A stretch of DNA of 64,000 nucleotides. It comes from Pararhodobacter marinus (GTDB taxonomy: Bacteria > Pseudomonadota > Alphaproteobacteria > Rhodobacterales > Rhodobacteraceae). This document shows positions 26,454-37,296 of this stretch, piece after piece. The first letter of the stretch is position 1. Each line of letters begins with the position of its first letter. Under the pieces are notes generated by a model. That model was not told the origin of the DNA and did no database searches. It saw nothing but the letters and a program-made list of their open reading frames with translations. A program made the translations under genes and the position numbers. The stretch is from NCBI RefSeq assembly GCF_003122215.1, contig NZ_QEYD01000005.1, forward strand, positions 1 through 64,000, given 5' to 3'.

Positions 26454-28886
26454 ATGTTTGCAACTCTCGAAACCTATTCCGGCGCGCTTCTGGAACTCGT
26501 CGGCGTCGCCAATTCGGCGGCCAAGGCGATCCCGCCGCTCTTCCCGCTTTCGGCCAGCGTCGCGGTTAACCCGTTCCTGGGCCAAGGCGACGAGCCCTTG
26601 TCGCTGACCGCCGCGCGACTGGCGCGGGTCGGTGGCACCCGCGTGACGCCCCGGCGCTCGTACTGGGCGGCGAAGATCGCGGCGGGCGAGATGACCGAGG
26701 CCGATATCGCCGCCGCGCTGGCCGCGATAAAGGGCGATGCGCCCGATCTGGCCGAGATCCGCGTCGCGCTGGGCCACGACACGCCCGACCCCGTGGCGCT
26801 GCCCACCGTGGCCGAGCTGGCCGCCGAGGTGTCGGGCATCGACTGGCCCGCGCTGATCGAGGACCGGATCGGCGCCTGGGCGGCGGGCCATTTCGACGAA
26901 GGTCAGGCGCTCTGGCAGCAGGCCCGCACCGGCGGCGCCTTCAGCGCGTGGCGAGATTTCGCGTCGCGCGACCTGACGCCCGAGATCCTGGGCCTGAACG
27001 GTTTCTGCGCCTTCGTGGCCGAGACCAACCGCGCCCATTGGCGCGCCATCGGCCGGGCCTCGGAGCGGCTGGGCGTCGGCCCCGTCGCCGCGCCGACCGC
27101 TTTTCATCGCTGGCTGATGACACTGGGCGGCTGGGCGCAATACGCGCGCTACCTGCTGTGGCAGGCCGAGCTGAACGGCGAGCGCGACAGCACCGTGACC
27201 GAGCTTCTGGCGATCCGCATGGTCTTTGACGAAGCCCTGTTCGAGCGCTACGGGGACAGCATCGCCGCGCGCTGGGCCGAGACCGTCGCCGCGCATGAGG
27301 CCCCGCTGGCCCCGACGCGTGACCAGATCATCGACACCGTCCTGCAAGAGGCCGCCGAGCGCGCGCAACAGCGGGCGCTGGCCGGGATCCTGCCCACCGG
27401 CACCCCGCCGCAGCGGCAGGGCCGTCCCGACCTGCAGGCCGCGTTCTGCATCGATGTGCGCTCGGAAGTCTTCCGCCGCGCGCTGGAGGCGCAGGGCGAG
27501 GGCATCGAAACCCTCGGTTTCGCGGGCTTCTTCGGTCTTGCCAGCGCCCACCGCGCCGCCGGTTCGGACCTGACCGAGCGGCGCGGCCCCGTTCTGCTGC
27601 AACCTGGCGTCACCTCGCGGGCCGCCGAGCCGCAGGGCGCCGACCTGTCGCGGCGCTACACCGCCCGCGCCCGGCGCGCCTGGGGCCGCTTCAAGCTGGC
27701 CGCCGTGTCGTCCTTCGCCTTTGTCGAGGCCACGGGCCCGCTTTATGCCGGCAAGCTCGTGCGCGACGCGCTGGGCTTCGGCGGCCACGCTGCCACCGAC
27801 CCGGCCCCCGCGCTCGACCCCGCGCTGGACCTGACGACGCGCATCGCCATGGCGAAAACCGTGCTTTCGGCCATGTCCCTGACCCGCAACTTCGCCCCGA
27901 TCGTGCTGATCGCGGGTCACGGTGCCGATGTCACCAACAACCCGCATGAAAGCGCCCTTCATTGCGGCGCCTGCGGCGGTTTTGCGGGCGATGTGAATGC
28001 GCGGCTTCTGGCGGGCCTGCTCAATGATCCCGAGATCCGCGCGGGTCTGCGCGACGACGGGATCGAGATCCCCGCCGATACCGTCTTCCTGCCCGCGCTT
28101 CACCACACCACCACCGATGCCGTCACGCTTTTCGAACAGGACCTGCCCGCCACGTCCACAGCCCGCGACCTGTCGCGCCTGAAGGGCTGGCTCAGCGCAG
28201 CCGGCCATCTTGCGCGGGCCGAGCGTGCGCGCAGGCTGCCGCGCGCCGCCAATCCCGCCGCGCTTGCCGCGCGCGCCCGCGACTGGGCCGAAACCCGGCC
28301 CGAATGGGGCCTTGCCGGGTGCCGTGCCTTCATCGCCGCCCCGCGCCACCGCACCGGCGGGGCTGATCTGTCGGGGCAGGCGTTTCTGCACGATTACGAC
28401 TGGCACCGGGACCGCGATTTCGGCGTGCTCGAGCTTATCCTGACCGCGCCCGTCGTCGTGGCCAGCTGGATCAGCCTGCAATATTACGGCTCGACCGTGG
28501 CGCCGGGCCTGTTCGGCGGCGGCAACAAGCTTCTGCACAACGTGGTCGGCGGGATCGGCGTGCTCGAGGGCAATAACGGCGCCCCGCGTCCCGGTCTGCC
28601 ATGGCAATCGGTGCATGACGGGACGGGGTTCCAGCACGAGCCGCTGCGGCTCTCGGTGATCGTCGAGGCCCCGCGCGAGGCGATGTCCGACATCCTTGCG
28701 CGTCATCCCGGCGTGAAGGCGCTTTTCGACAACGGCTGGCTGCACCTCATCGCCATGGACCAGGCCGGCCGTCTGGCCTGGCGCTACACGGGCGATCTGC
28801 ACTGGAGCGCCTTCGCAGGCGGGGTCAAGGCCACCGCGGACGAGGCCGGCACCGTCCCAAGTCCGGGCACCCTCGCGGCGGAATAG
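26454..28886 (+). CDS. dabA: DabA: cytoplasmic zinc subunit of the DAB inorganic carbon pump (DUF2309)
   Basis: 810 residues, the usual length for DabA. The beta-carbonic-anhydrase-like zinc site is complete: Cys332 and Asp334 in FCIDVRSE, His489 in [12 protein letters not shown], and Cys504 in [19 protein letters not shown]. It hydrates CO2 at the membrane with DabB as proton channel. AAAGGAG precedes ATG 26454. In autotrophs the pump feeds carboxysomes; here no Rubisco gene is near, so it more likely supplies bicarbonate for carboxylases at air-level CO2. Confidence 0.93.
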   Translation: MFATLETYSGALLELVGVANSAAKAIPPLFPLSASVAVNPFLGQGDEPLSLTAARLARVGGTRVTPRRSYWAAKIAAGEMTEADIAAALAAIKGDAPDLAEIRVALGHDTPDPVALPTVAELAAEVSGIDWPALIEDRIGAWAAGHFDEGQALWQQARTGGAFSAWRDFASRDLTPEILGLNGFCAFVAETNRAHWRAIGRASERLGVGPVAAPTAFHRWLMTLGGWAQYARYLLWQAELNGERDSTVTELLAIRMVFDEALFERYGDSIAARWAETVAAHEAPLAPTRDQIIDTVLQEAAERAQQRALAGILPTGTPPQRQGRPDLQAAFCIDVRSEVFRRALEAQGEGIETLGFAGFFGLASAHRAAGSDLTERRGPVLLQPGVTSRAAEPQGADLSRRYTARARRAWGRFKLAAVSSFAFVEATGPLYAGKLVRDALGFGGHAATDPAPALDPALDLTTRIAMAKTVLSAMSLTRNFAPIVLIAGHGADVTNNPHESALHCGACGGFAGDVNARLLAGLLNDPEIRAGLRDDGIEIPADTVFLPALHHTTTDAVTLFEQDLPATSTARDLSRLKGWLSAAGHLARAERARRLPRAANPAALAARARDWAETRPEWGLAGCRAFIAAPRHRTGGADLSGQAFLHDYDWHRDRDFGVLELILTAPVVVASWISLQYYGSTVAPGLFGGGNKLLHNVVGGIGVLEGNNGAPRPGLPWQSVHDGTGFQHEPLRLSVIVEAPREAMSDILARHPGVKALFDNGWLHLIAMDQAGRLAWRYTGDLHWSAFAGGVKATADEAGTVPSPGTLAAE

Positions 28887-28908
28887 GGGCCGCCGGCCTG
28901 CCATCCGG

Positions 28909-28933
28909 CCCGCCCCGCGACGCGTGGGGCGGG
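28909..28933 (+). terminator. 8-bp GC stem-loop after dabA
   Basis: CCCGCCCC-N9-GGGGCGGG starts 23 bases after the dabA stop, with the loop able to pair further. No T-run follows. It is the probable end of the dabBA message. The 154-base gap to the GST gene has no other visible feature. Confidence 0.55.
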
Positions 28934-29040
28934 TTCGGAGGGGGAAGGATTATCCTTGCGGTCCGGGCGTTTGCCCGCGAGCCAGGCACCGCGCGCGATG
29001 CCCGGTTCACAGGAACTGTTACCCGCGTGGCAGGTCAGGT

Positions 29041-29691
29041 TCAGGCCCTGCGTCGCGCGTCGTCCGCCGCTTGGAAATGGGCCATCTGCGCAGCATGGGC
29101 CCTCTGGAATGCCGGACGGCCCGTCACGCGCCGGACATACGCCTCGGATGCGGGGCGATCCCCGAAGGCGCGCACCTTCTTCACCCGCAGCACGTCGGCC
29201 AACAGCAGGTCGGCGACGGTGAACCGATCCGACACCAACCATTCCCGTCCCTCGAGAACCCTCTCGATATGAGCGAGGCGGCTTTCCAGCCAACCGGTGA
29301 GCCCGTTTTCCGCCGCGCCGGAGACTTCCAGGAACCACCAGGGCACCGACACCATCTCGACGGAATTCAGCGCGGCGATCGTCCATTGAAGAGTTTCCGC
29401 TTCTCCCACGGGATCACGAGGCATCAAGGCCTCGCTCTTGCGGGCGATGTGGATCAGGCACGCCCCGCTTTCGAAGATCTCGACCGCGCCGTCCTTGAGG
29501 AAGGGCACCTGGCCGAAGGGCTGGCGCAGGAAATGTTCGGGGGATTTTTCCGCAAGCGGGACGGTGCCGACGTCGTAATCGATGCCGGCTTCTTCGCAGG
29601 CCCATCTGAGCCGCAAGTCCCGGACGAAGCCGGCGGGACCATCGGGCATCGGAACCCAGTCCAGGGTCCATATTGTAAGCTTGTTTGCCAT
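29041..29691 (-). CDS. glutathione S-transferase family protein
   Basis: 216 residues. N-terminal thioredoxin-like domain (LTIWTLDWVPMPDGPAGFVRDLRLRWACEEAGIDYDV, FGQVPFLKDGAVEIFESGACLIHIA with cis-Pro and the ES glutathione contact), then a helical C-terminal domain with the ADLLLADVLR N-cap box. AGGGAAAAA precedes the ATG at 29691. It stands downstream of the MarR gene on the same strand with a 141-base gap. The substrate is unknown; a detoxifying role next to an aromatic pathway is possible. Confidence 0.82.
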   Translation of the reverse strand: MANKLTIWTLDWVPMPDGPAGFVRDLRLRWACEEAGIDYDVGTVPLAEKSPEHFLRQPFGQVPFLKDGAVEIFESGACLIHIARKSEALMPRDPVGEAETLQWTIAALNSVEMVSVPWWFLEVSGAAENGLTGWLESRLAHIERVLEGREWLVSDRFTVADLLLADVLRVKKVRAFGDRPASEAYVRRVTGRPAFQRAHAAQMAHFQAADDARRRA

Positions 29692-29832
29692 TTTTTCCCT
29701 GACGCATCCGGCGCTCTGCGCATGATCTCAATCCCATGCCTAGCAGATGTGGGCGCAAAGCGCAGCCTCGGCGAGTCGGGGGACGATGGCGGCTTTCGCG
29801 CGGCTAGACGCCCTGCCGTCTGCGCCGGAAGA

Positions 29833-30285
29833 TCACTCCGGCTCGGCCACAGCCTTCTGAAGGATCGCGCGAAGCTGGTCGAGATCCTCGGCATCGAGCC
29901 GGTGAAACAGCGTGTTCACCTCGTTCTCATGGGCCGCCGCCATCGACTCGAACTGCCGGATCCCCGCCTCGGTCAGCGTCGCCTGTACCGTTCGGCGGTC
30001 CTTCTCGACCGGTGTGCGCAGCACCAGCCCCTCGCGTTCCAGCCGGTCCACCACCGCCGTCGCGTTTCCGTTCGAGACCAGCAGCGCGCGGCTGAGTTCC
30101 GACATCGTCAGCCCCTCGCGCCGTCGCCACAGGGCCGCCATCACGTCGAAGCGGGGCAGGGTCGTCGCATGGTTGACGCGCAGGAATTCGCGCAGGTGGT
30201 TTTCGGATTGCCGCGTTACATTGAGCAGCCGCAACCACGCCTTCAGCCGACGCTTGCTGAGCGGATCCCTGAGCGTCTGTGTCAT
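29833..30285 (-). CDS. MarR-family regulator, likely repressor of anthraniloyl-CoA and kyn genes
   Basis: 150 residues with the MarR winged HTH LTMSELSRALLVSNGNATAVVDRLEREGLVLRTPVEKDRRTVQATLTEAGIRQFESM; wing tip DRRTVQ is typical. It sits divergently from the 2-aminobenzoyl-CoA operon across a 233-base gap with TTTCAAG-type dyads, and the same dyad lies upstream of kynU. MarR regulators of aromatic CoA pathways usually release DNA on binding an aryl-CoA, so 2-aminobenzoyl-CoA is the natural candidate (inference). Confidence 0.88.
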   Translation of the reverse strand: MTQTLRDPLSKRRLKAWLRLLNVTRQSENHLREFLRVNHATTLPRFDVMAALWRRREGLTMSELSRALLVSNGNATAVVDRLEREGLVLRTPVEKDRRTVQATLTEAGIRQFESMAAAHENEVNTLFHRLDAEDLDQLRAILQKAVAEPE

Positions 30286-30335
30286 CCTGCGGCTCCGGTT
30301 TGGGGCTGTCGCGGGCGCGCAACGGCCGGGGAATG

Positions 30336-30349
30336 TTTCAAGCCTGAAA
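30336..30349. promoter_or_regulatory. TTTCAAG-type dyad near the marR start
   Basis: TTTCAAGCCTGAAA differs by one base from the perfect palindrome before kynU. It is 51 bases upstream of marR and so could mediate autoregulation. Confidence 0.6.
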
Positions 30350-30410
30350 GGTCAACCTTAGGGCAAAGCCGCCCGCGCCAGAAGCAGAAAAGCGGGCGGG
30401 GCCCTCATAA

Positions 30411-30438
30411 TTTCAAGTTTAAAACTTTAATGTTGAAA
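30411..30438. promoter_or_regulatory. double TTTCAAG-type operator before the anthraniloyl-CoA operon
   Basis: Two adjoining half-matching 14-mers, TTTCAAGTTTAAAA (12 of 14 to the kynU site) and CTTTAATGTTGAAA (10 of 14), in an AT-rich block that includes a perfect dyad AAGTTT-A-AAACTT (30415-30427). The block is 80-108 bases before abmA. Tandem sites at the main target promoter and single ones elsewhere fit a MarR repressor. Confidence 0.6.
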
Positions 30439-30518
30439 TGTTACCGGATTGGTGCTTTCCTGAGTCCCGACGCGCCGGCTGCGACCGGCGCCTGCCTGCG
30501 CACAGCAAGGGATGGATC

Positions 30519-32816
30519 ATGCGTATTGCCTGTCTTGGCGGCGGACCTGCCGGCCTTTATTTCGCCATCTCGATGAAGCTTCGCGACCCCGCGCACGAGG
30601 TCGTGGTGATCGAGCGCAATCGCGCCAACGACACGTTCGGCTGGGGCGTCGTCCTGTCGGACGACGCGCTTTCGAACCTCGCGCGGAACGACCCGCCGAG
30701 CGCCGAGGCGATCCGCTCGCATTTCGCCTATTGGGACGATATCGCCGTCGTCCATGATGGTGTGCGCACCGTCTCGGGCGGGCATGGTTTCGCCGGGATC
30801 GGCCGCAAGCAGATGCTGATCCTGCTGCAGCAGCGCGCCCGCGAGTTGGGCGTCGAGCTGCGCTTCGAGACCGAGTTCAAGACCGCCGGCGAATACCTCA
30901 AGGAATATGACCTGGTGGTGGGCGCCGACGGCATCAATTCGCGCGTCCGCGAGGAATTTGCCGAGGTCTTCAAACCCGATGTCGAGATGCGCGCCTGCAA
31001 GTTCATCTGGCTGGGCACGCATCAGAAATTCGACGACGCCTTCACCTTCATCTTCGAGAAGACCGAGCACGGCTGGATCTGGGCGCATGTCTACCAGTTC
31101 GACGCCGATACCGCGACCTTCATCGTCGAATGCGCGCAGGACACCTGGGATAAATTCGGCTTCGAAGGCATGACGAAGGAAGAGATCGTCGAGAAATGCC
31201 GCGAGGTCTTCGCGTCGCATCTGGGCGGTCACGAGCTGATGTCGAACGCGGCCCATCTGCGCGGCTCGGCGGTGTGGATGAACTTCCCGCGCGTCCTGTG
31301 CGAGAAATGGTATCACGAGAATGTCGTGCTTCTGGGCGATTCCTCGGCCACCGCGCATTTCTCGATCGGCTCGGGCTCGCGTCTGGCGTTCGACAGCGCC
31401 ATCGCCTTGGCCGATTATTTGCATTCCGAACCGACCATGGAAGCCGCGTTCGAGCGCTATCAGGCCGAGCGTCGTCTGGAAGTGCTGCGGCTGCAATCCG
31501 CCGCGCGCAACTCGCTGGAATGGTTCGAGGAAGTCGAGCGCTATCTCGATCTCGACCCGGTGCAGTTCAATTATTCGCTGCTGACCCGCTCGCAGCGCAT
31601 CAGCCATGAAAACCTACGCCTGCGCGATCCCGAATGGCTGGAGAGTGCCGAGCGCTGGTTCCAGAATACCGCCGGCGCTGCGCCGGACGCCCCCCTGCGC
31701 GCGCCGATGTTCGCGCCGTTCAAGCTGCGCGACATGGCGCTCAAGAACCGCATCGTCGTGTCGCCCATGGCGCAATACAAGGCCGTCGACGGCTGCCCGA
31801 CCGACTGGCACCTGATCCATTACGGCGAGCGCGCCAAGGGCGGCGCGGGGCTGGTTTATACGGAAATGACCTGCGTCTCGCCCGAGGGCCGGATCACGCC
31901 GGGTTGCCCCGGTCTCTATACCCCCGAACACGAGGCCGCGTGGACGCGCCTGACGGCGTTCGTCCATGCCGAGACCGACGCGAAGATCTGCTGCCAGATC
32001 GGTCATTCGGGGCGCAAGGGGTCCACGAATATCGGCTGGGAGGGCATGGACCTGCCGCTGAAGGACGGGAACTGGGACCTGGTCTCAGCCTCGGCGCTAC
32101 CATGGTCCAAGCGCAACGCCATGCCGCGCGAGATCACGCGCGCCGAAATGGACCAGATCAAGGCCGAATTCGTGGCCTCGACCGAAATGGCCGTCCGCGC
32201 GGGCTTCGACATGATCGAGCTGCACGCGGCGCATGGCTATCTGGTGTCGTCGTTCATCTCGCCCACCTCGAACCAGCGCAAGGACGAATACGGCGGCTCG
32301 CTGGAAAACCGGATGCGCTGGCCGCTGGAAGTCTTCGCCGCGATGCGCGCCGTGGTGCCCGAGGGCACGCCGATGTCGGTGCGGATCTCGGCCAATGACT
32401 GGGTCGGCGATGCGGGCGTCACGCCCGAGGAAGCGGTGCAGATCGCCAAGCTCTTCACCGAGGCGGGCGCCGATCTGATCGACGTCTCGGCGGGACAGAC
32501 CTCGGTCGAGGCACGGCCGGTCTATGGCCGGATGTTCCAGACCCCGTTCTCGGACCGGATCCGCAACGAGGCGGGCATCCGCACCATGGCGGTAGGCAAT
32601 ATCTCGGAAGCCGACCATGCGAACTCGATCCTGATGGCCGGGCGCGCGGATCTGGTGGCGGTGGGCCGCCCGCATCTGTCCGATCCCTACTGGACCCTGC
32701 ACGAGGCCACCCGGATCGGCGACCGCGCCGCGCCGGACTGGCCGCTGCCTTACATGGCCGGGCGCGATCAGTCATGGCGTCTGGCCGACCGCGAAGCCGA
32801 GGCGATCCGCGCATGA
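30519..32816 (+). CDS. abmA: 2-aminobenzoyl-CoA monooxygenase/reductase (fusion flavoenzyme)
   Basis: 765 residues made of two flavoproteins. Residues 1 to about 385 are a p-hydroxybenzoate-hydroxylase-type FAD monooxygenase ([60 protein letters not shown]). From about residue 395 there is an old-yellow-enzyme FMN reductase ([76 protein letters not shown]). This fusion is the signature of the Azoarcus evansii enzyme, which hydroxylates and then reduces the ring of 2-aminobenzoyl-CoA. It is first of an operon with beta-oxidation-type genes and the CoA ligase. Salicylyl-CoA hydroxylase is a relative but usually lacks this anthranilate context. Confidence 0.9.
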   Translation: MRIACLGGGPAGLYFAISMKLRDPAHEVVVIERNRANDTFGWGVVLSDDALSNLARNDPPSAEAIRSHFAYWDDIAVVHDGVRTVSGGHGFAGIGRKQMLILLQQRARELGVELRFETEFKTAGEYLKEYDLVVGADGINSRVREEFAEVFKPDVEMRACKFIWLGTHQKFDDAFTFIFEKTEHGWIWAHVYQFDADTATFIVECAQDTWDKFGFEGMTKEEIVEKCREVFASHLGGHELMSNAAHLRGSAVWMNFPRVLCEKWYHENVVLLGDSSATAHFSIGSGSRLAFDSAIALADYLHSEPTMEAAFERYQAERRLEVLRLQSAARNSLEWFEEVERYLDLDPVQFNYSLLTRSQRISHENLRLRDPEWLESAERWFQNTAGAAPDAPLRAPMFAPFKLRDMALKNRIVVSPMAQYKAVDGCPTDWHLIHYGERAKGGAGLVYTEMTCVSPEGRITPGCPGLYTPEHEAAWTRLTAFVHAETDAKICCQIGHSGRKGSTNIGWEGMDLPLKDGNWDLVSASALPWSKRNAMPREITRAEMDQIKAEFVASTEMAVRAGFDMIELHAAHGYLVSSFISPTSNQRKDEYGGSLENRMRWPLEVFAAMRAVVPEGTPMSVRISANDWVGDAGVTPEEAVQIAKLFTEAGADLIDVSAGQTSVEARPVYGRMFQTPFSDRIRNEAGIRTMAVGNISEADHANSILMAGRADLVAVGRPHLSDPYWTLHEATRIGDRAAPDWPLPYMAGRDQSWRLADREAEAIRA

Positions 32817-33547
32817 CCGGGCCGCGCATGAGGCGGGTCCTGGTCACCGGGGGCGGATCGGGCATCGGCCGCGCCATCGCCCGCGCCTTCGCCGAAGCGG
32901 GCGATGCGGTGACGATCTGCGGGCGCCGGATGGACGCGCTGGAAGAGACCGCGCAGGGCTACACGATGACCCTGCGACAGGCCGATGTGACTAACGAGGC
33001 GCAGGTCGCCGCGTTGTTCGATCAGCCCTATGACGTGGTCGTCGCCAATGCCGGGGGCGGCCCCGCCGCCAAGTTGCGCAACACCACGCTTGAGCAATGG
33101 AATGACACGCTGGCGGTGACGCTGACCGGCACCTTCCTGACCTTTCGCGCCGCGCTGGACGGGATGGGGCAGGGCGGGCGGCTGATCGCCATCGCCTCGA
33201 CCGCCAGCCTCAAGGGGGGTGCCACGATCGCCGCCTATGCCTCGGCCAAGCACGGCGTTCTGGGGCTGGTTCGGTCGGTCGCGCAGGAAGTGGCGAAACA
33301 GGGCATCACCTGCAACGCGATCTGCCCGGGTTTCGTCGACACGCCGCTGGCGCAGGGCGCCATCGAGGGGCTGATGGAGAAAAAGGGCCTCGACCGGGCG
33401 AAAGCCGAGGCGATGGTCGCCAGCGGCAACCCGGTCGGCGGGCTGATCCGCCCCGACGAGGTGGCCAGCGCCGCCCTCTACCTCGCTTCGCCCGGGGCGC
33501 GCATGATCAACGGCCATGCGCTGAGCCTTTCGGGCGGCGAAATATGA
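32813..33547 (+). CDS. SDR, probable 3-hydroxyacyl-CoA dehydrogenase of the anthraniloyl-CoA pathway
   Basis: 244 residues. [37 protein letters not shown], Ser in [19 protein letters not shown] at 32813 overlaps the abmA stop (ATGA), and its own stop lies 11 bases before the hydratase. A hydroxyacyl-CoA dehydrogenase of the SDR family occurs at this spot in described 2-aminobenzoate clusters and would oxidise the ring hydroxyl formed after hydration. Confidence 0.82.
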   Translation: MTGPRMRRVLVTGGGSGIGRAIARAFAEAGDAVTICGRRMDALEETAQGYTMTLRQADVTNEAQVAALFDQPYDVVVANAGGGPAAKLRNTTLEQWNDTLAVTLTGTFLTFRAALDGMGQGGRLIAIASTASLKGGATIAAYASAKHGVLGLVRSVAQEVAKQGITCNAICPGFVDTPLAQGAIEGLMEKKGLDRAKAEAMVASGNPVGGLIRPDEVASAALYLASPGARMINGHALSLSGGEI

Positions 33548-33558
33548 CAGGAGACACC

Positions 33559-34350
33559 ATGCCGCAGCACTTTCTTCTGAGCACCGAGAACGGCATCGCG
33601 ACCGTCTCGCTGGACCGGCCCGACCGCAAGAACCCGCTGACCTTCGACAGCTATGCGGAACTGCGCGACTGGTTCCGGGGGCTGGTCTATGACGACAGCA
33701 TCAAGGCGGTGATCTTCGCGCCCAATGGCGGGAATTTCAGTTCGGGCGGCGATGTGCATGACATCATCGGCCCCCTGACGCGGATGAACATGAAGGAACT
33801 TCTGACCTTCACCCGCATGACCGGGGACCTGGTGAAAGCCATGATCGGCTGCGGCAAGCCGATCATCGCGGCGGTGGACGGGGTCTGCGCGGGCGCGGGC
33901 GCGATCATCGCCATGGCCTCGGACCTGCGGGTCGCGACGCCGGGCGCAAAGACCGCCTTCCTGTTCAACCGTGTGGGCCTTGCGGGCTGCGACATGGGCG
34001 CCTGCGCGATCCTGCCGCGCATCATCGGGCAGGGCCGGGCCGCGGAACTCCTGTATCTGGGCCGCTCGATGTCGGCGGAAGAGGGGCTCAACTGGGGCTT
34101 CTTCAACCGCGTCGTGGAACCCGATCAGCTGATGGCCACGGCGGGCGACTTCGCCGCACGCATCGCCGAGGGACCGAATTTCGCCAACATGATGACCAAG
34201 ACCATGCTGGCGCAGGAATGGTCGATGGGGCTGGAACAGGCCATCGAGGCCGAGGCGCAGGCGCAGGCGATCTGCATGCAGGGCCAGGATTTCACGCGCG
34301 CCTACGAGGCTTTCGTGAAGAAGGAAAAGCCGGTTTTCCAAGGGGATTGA
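33559..34350 (+). CDS. enoyl-CoA hydratase/isomerase of the anthraniloyl-CoA pathway
   Basis: 263 residues of the crotonase family. The oxyanion-hole segments are [19 protein letters not shown] and [20 protein letters not shown]; the [31 protein letters not shown] block follows. ATG at 33559 has AGGAG eight bases upstream and is preferred over the ATG at 33544 that overlaps the SDR stop. It probably hydrates or hydrolyses the dearomatised ring CoA ester, following the monooxygenase/reductase and SDR. Confidence 0.85.
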   Translation: MPQHFLLSTENGIATVSLDRPDRKNPLTFDSYAELRDWFRGLVYDDSIKAVIFAPNGGNFSSGGDVHDIIGPLTRMNMKELLTFTRMTGDLVKAMIGCGKPIIAAVDGVCAGAGAIIAMASDLRVATPGAKTAFLFNRVGLAGCDMGACAILPRIIGQGRAAELLYLGRSMSAEEGLNWGFFNRVVEPDQLMATAGDFAARIAEGPNFANMMTKTMLAQEWSMGLEQAIEAEAQAQAICMQGQDFTRAYEAFVKKEKPVFQGD

Positions 34351-34364
34351 CCGGCGGGGCCAAG

Positions 34365-34404
34365 CCGGGGGCTGCCGCCCCCGGACCCCCGCGAGTATTG
34401 GGAG
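34365..34404 (+). repeat. intergenic GC hairpin plus TATT element, copy 2
   Basis: CCGGGGGC-TGCC-GCCCCCGG (perfect 8-bp stem, 34365-34384), then ACCCCCGCGAGTATTGGGAG. Same architecture and orientation relative to the next gene as copy 1 at 11478-11534. Here its GGGAG lies nine bases before the acyl-CoA dehydrogenase ATG, so the element supplies the ribosome-binding site. Confidence 0.55.
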
Positions 34405-34413
34405 CAGACTGAA

Positions 34414-35589
34414 ATGGCGGATCGCAGCTTTCTGGACTGGCCGTTTTTCGAGGACAGGCACCGCGCGCTGGCGGCCGAGATCGAGGCCTTCGCGGCGGGG
34501 CTGGATATCGACCACGGCGATACCGATGCGGCCTGCCGGGCGCTGGTGACGGCGATGGGCGAGGCCGGGGTGGCGGCGCATTCGGGGGCGTTGGACGGGC
34601 GGCTCGACGTGCGCAGCCTGTGCCTGATCCGCGAGACGCTGGCGCGCTACGATGGCTTGGCGGATTTCGCCTTTGCCATGCAGGGGCTGGGGACCGGGGC
34701 GATTTCGCTGTTCGGGAGCGAAGCGCAGCGCGCCGAATGGCTGCCGCTGACGCGCGGCGGCAAGGCGATCTCGGCCTTCGCGCTGACCGAGCCGCGATCG
34801 GGCTCGGATGTGGCGAATTCGACCATGACGGCAACGCGCGACGGCGACGATTACGTTCTGGACGGCGAGAAGACGTGGATTTCGAATGGCGGCATCGCCG
34901 ATGTCTACACGCTGTTCGCGCGGACCGGCGAGGCGCCGGGGGCGAGGGGGCTGTCGTGTTTCATCGTCACGCCGGACCTGCCGGGGTTCGAGGTGGTCGA
35001 GCGGCTGAACACCATCGCGCCGCATCCGCTGGCGCGGTTGCGCTTCACCGGCTGCCGGGTTCCAGCGAGCGCCATGATCGGCGCGCCGGGGCAGGGGTTC
35101 CGCATCGCCATGTCGGTGCTCGACGTGTTCCGCTCGTCCGTCGCGGCGGCCGCGCTGGGATTCGCGCGTCGGGCGCTCGACGAGGCGCTCGACCGTGTCA
35201 CCACGCGCGAGGTGCAGGGCGCGCCGCTGTTCGATCTGCAGATGGTGCAGGGCCATATCGCCGACATGGCGCTCGATGTGGACGCCGCCGCGCTGCTGGT
35301 CTACCGCGCCGCCTGGACCAAGGATTCGGGCGCGCCGCGGGTCACGCGCGAGGCGGCGATGGCCAAGCTTTTCGCCACCGACCAGGCGCAGAAGGTGATC
35401 GATCGCGCGGTACAGCTGCATGGCGGGGACGGCGTGCGCTCGGGCGAGGTGGTCGAGAGCCTCTATCGCGAGATCCGCGCGCTGAGGATCTACGAGGGAG
35501 CCTCGGACGTGCAGCGCGTGGTGATCGCGCGGCAGGCGCTGGCCGGGCACCAGAATCAGGCCGGAAACCGGGGCGAACCGGCGGCGTAA
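34414..35589 (+). CDS. acyl-CoA dehydrogenase of the anthraniloyl-CoA pathway
   Basis: 391-residue FAD enzyme. [49 protein letters not shown] is the central beta domain; [59 protein letters not shown] and [51 protein letters not shown] carry the C-terminal helices, with a catalytic Glu in YEGASDVQ. It likely oxidises a ring or ring-opened CoA ester. A hairpin element separates it from the hydratase gene. Confidence 0.9.
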   Translation: MADRSFLDWPFFEDRHRALAAEIEAFAAGLDIDHGDTDAACRALVTAMGEAGVAAHSGALDGRLDVRSLCLIRETLARYDGLADFAFAMQGLGTGAISLFGSEAQRAEWLPLTRGGKAISAFALTEPRSGSDVANSTMTATRDGDDYVLDGEKTWISNGGIADVYTLFARTGEAPGARGLSCFIVTPDLPGFEVVERLNTIAPHPLARLRFTGCRVPASAMIGAPGQGFRIAMSVLDVFRSSVAAAALGFARRALDEALDRVTTREVQGAPLFDLQMVQGHIADMALDVDAAALLVYRAAWTKDSGAPRVTREAAMAKLFATDQAQKVIDRAVQLHGGDGVRSGEVVESLYREIRALRIYEGASDVQRVVIARQALAGHQNQAGNRGEPAA

Positions 35590-35607
35590 CCCAACAGGAG
35601 AGGCGAG

Positions 35608-37227
35608 ATGCTCAGAGAGTCTTCTCATACGGACAGCTTCACGCGCGACAATCTTCCGCCCCCGGCCAGCTGGCCCGAGCTGAGGCTCGACGGGTTCGAC
35701 TATCCCGACCGGCTGAACGCCGGGGTCGAGCTGACCGATGCCATGGTCGCGCGGGGCCACGGCGACCGCACGGCGCTGATCGGCAACGGGCGGCGTCGGA
35801 CCTACAAGGAGCTCTCCGACTGGACCAACCGGCTGGCGCGGGCGATGGTCGAGGATCTGGGCATCAAGCCGGGCAACCGGGTGCTGATCCGTTCGGCCAA
35901 CAACCCGGCGATGGTGGCCTGCTGGCTGGCCGCGACCAAGGCGGGCGCGGTGGTGGTCAACACGATGCCGATGCTGCGGGCATCAGAGCTGGCGAAATAT
36001 GTCGAGACGGCGCAGATCACGCATGCGCTGTGCGACACGCGGCTGATGGACGAGCTGACCGCCTGCGCCAAGACCTCGCCCTATCTGAAGACGGTGGTCG
36101 GTTTCGACGGGACCTCGAACCACGATGCGGAACTGGACCGGCTGGCGCTGGAAAAGCCCGTGACCTTCGAGTCTGTCGCGACCGCGCAGGACGACGTGGC
36201 GCTGATCGGTTTCACCTCGGGGTCGACCGGCAAGCCGAAAGCGACGCTGCATTTCCACCGCGACCTGCTGATCATCGCCGACGGCTATGCCAGGGAAGTG
36301 CTGGGCGTGGTGCCCGAGGATGTCTTCGTGGGCTCGCCACCGCTGGCCTTTACCTTCGGGCTGGGGGGGCTGGCGATCTTTCCGCTGCGCTTCGGGGCCG
36401 CGGCGACGCTTCTGGAAAACGCGACCCCGCCCAACATGGTCGAGATCATCGAGAAATACCGCGCGACCGTCTGTTTCACCGCGCCGACCGCCTACCGGGC
36501 TATGATGCGGGCGATGGACGAGGGGGCGGATCTGTCCTCGTTGCGCGCGGCGGTGTCGGCGGGTGAGACGCTGCCGGGCCCGGTCTATGACGAATGGAAG
36601 GCCAAGACCGGCAAGCCGATGCTGGACGGGATCGGCGCGACCGAGATGCTGCATATCTTCATCTCGAACCGGTTCGACGATCACCGCCCGGCCTGCACGG
36701 GCAAGCCCGTTACCGGCTACGAGGCGCGGATCCTGGGGCCGGAGGGCGAAGAGCTGCCGGCGGGCCAGCCGGGGCGGCTGGCCGTGCGCGGCCCGACCGG
36801 GTGTCGCTACCTGTTCGGGGACCGGCAGGAGGAATACGTGCAGGGCGGCTGGAACATTACCGGCGACACCTTCGTGCGCGATGAGGACGGCTATTACCAT
36901 TTCGCCGCGCGCAATGACGACATGATCGTCTCGGCGGGCTACAACATCGCCGGCCCCGAGGTCGAAGCGGCGCTGCTGGCGCATCCGGCGGTGGCGGAAT
37001 GCGCGGTGATCGGTGCCCCCGACGAGGCGCGCGGCATGATCGTGCAGGCGCATGTGGTGCTGGGCGCGGGCGAAGTGCCGTCGGATGCGCTGGCCAAGCT
37101 GCTGCAGGACTTCGTCAAGTCGACGATCGCGCCCTACAAGTATCCCCGCTCGATCATCTTCACCCGGACCCTGCCGAAGACCGAAACCGGCAAGATCCAG
37201 CGTTTCCGCCTGCGCGATCAGGACTGA
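35608..37227 (+). CDS. abmG: 2-aminobenzoate-CoA ligase (benzoate-CoA ligase family)
   Basis: 539 residues of the AMP-forming acyl-CoA synthetase family. The P-loop is IGFTSGSTGKPKATLHFHRD (about residues 200-218); DGIGATEMLHIFISNR, GWNITGDTFVRDEDGYYHFAARNDDMIVSAGYNIAGPEVEAALLAHPAVAECAVIG and the C-terminal catalytic Lys in LPKTETGKIQRFRLR are all present. It resembles benzoate/2-aminobenzoate-CoA ligases, which activate anthranilate from KynU to 2-aminobenzoyl-CoA, the substrate of the first enzyme of this operon. AGGAGAGGCG precedes ATG 35608. Confidence 0.85.
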   Translation: MLRESSHTDSFTRDNLPPPASWPELRLDGFDYPDRLNAGVELTDAMVARGHGDRTALIGNGRRRTYKELSDWTNRLARAMVEDLGIKPGNRVLIRSANNPAMVACWLAATKAGAVVVNTMPMLRASELAKYVETAQITHALCDTRLMDELTACAKTSPYLKTVVGFDGTSNHDAELDRLALEKPVTFESVATAQDDVALIGFTSGSTGKPKATLHFHRDLLIIADGYAREVLGVVPEDVFVGSPPLAFTFGLGGLAIFPLRFGAAATLLENATPPNMVEIIEKYRATVCFTAPTAYRAMMRAMDEGADLSSLRAAVSAGETLPGPVYDEWKAKTGKPMLDGIGATEMLHIFISNRFDDHRPACTGKPVTGYEARILGPEGEELPAGQPGRLAVRGPTGCRYLFGDRQEEYVQGGWNITGDTFVRDEDGYYHFAARNDDMIVSAGYNIAGPEVEAALLAHPAVAECAVIGAPDEARGMIVQAHVVLGAGEVPSDALAKLLQDFVKSTIAPYKYPRSIIFTRTLPKTETGKIQRFRLRDQD

Positions 37228-37296
37228 CAGCCCGTCACGCGACGGGCCCCATCGTGAACGGGCCCGCGCGACAGGCCCCAGTTGAGAGGAGCAACC

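Noticed and set aside
26379-28904. 841-codon minus-strand frame opposite dabA
   Set aside because: Shadow of dabA, whose zinc residues and length fit the family.
30519-32816. Two genes joined by a sequencing error (monooxygenase plus old yellow enzyme)
   Set aside because: This exact fusion is the known 2-aminobenzoyl-CoA monooxygenase/reductase architecture, and the ligase and beta-oxidation genes fit it.
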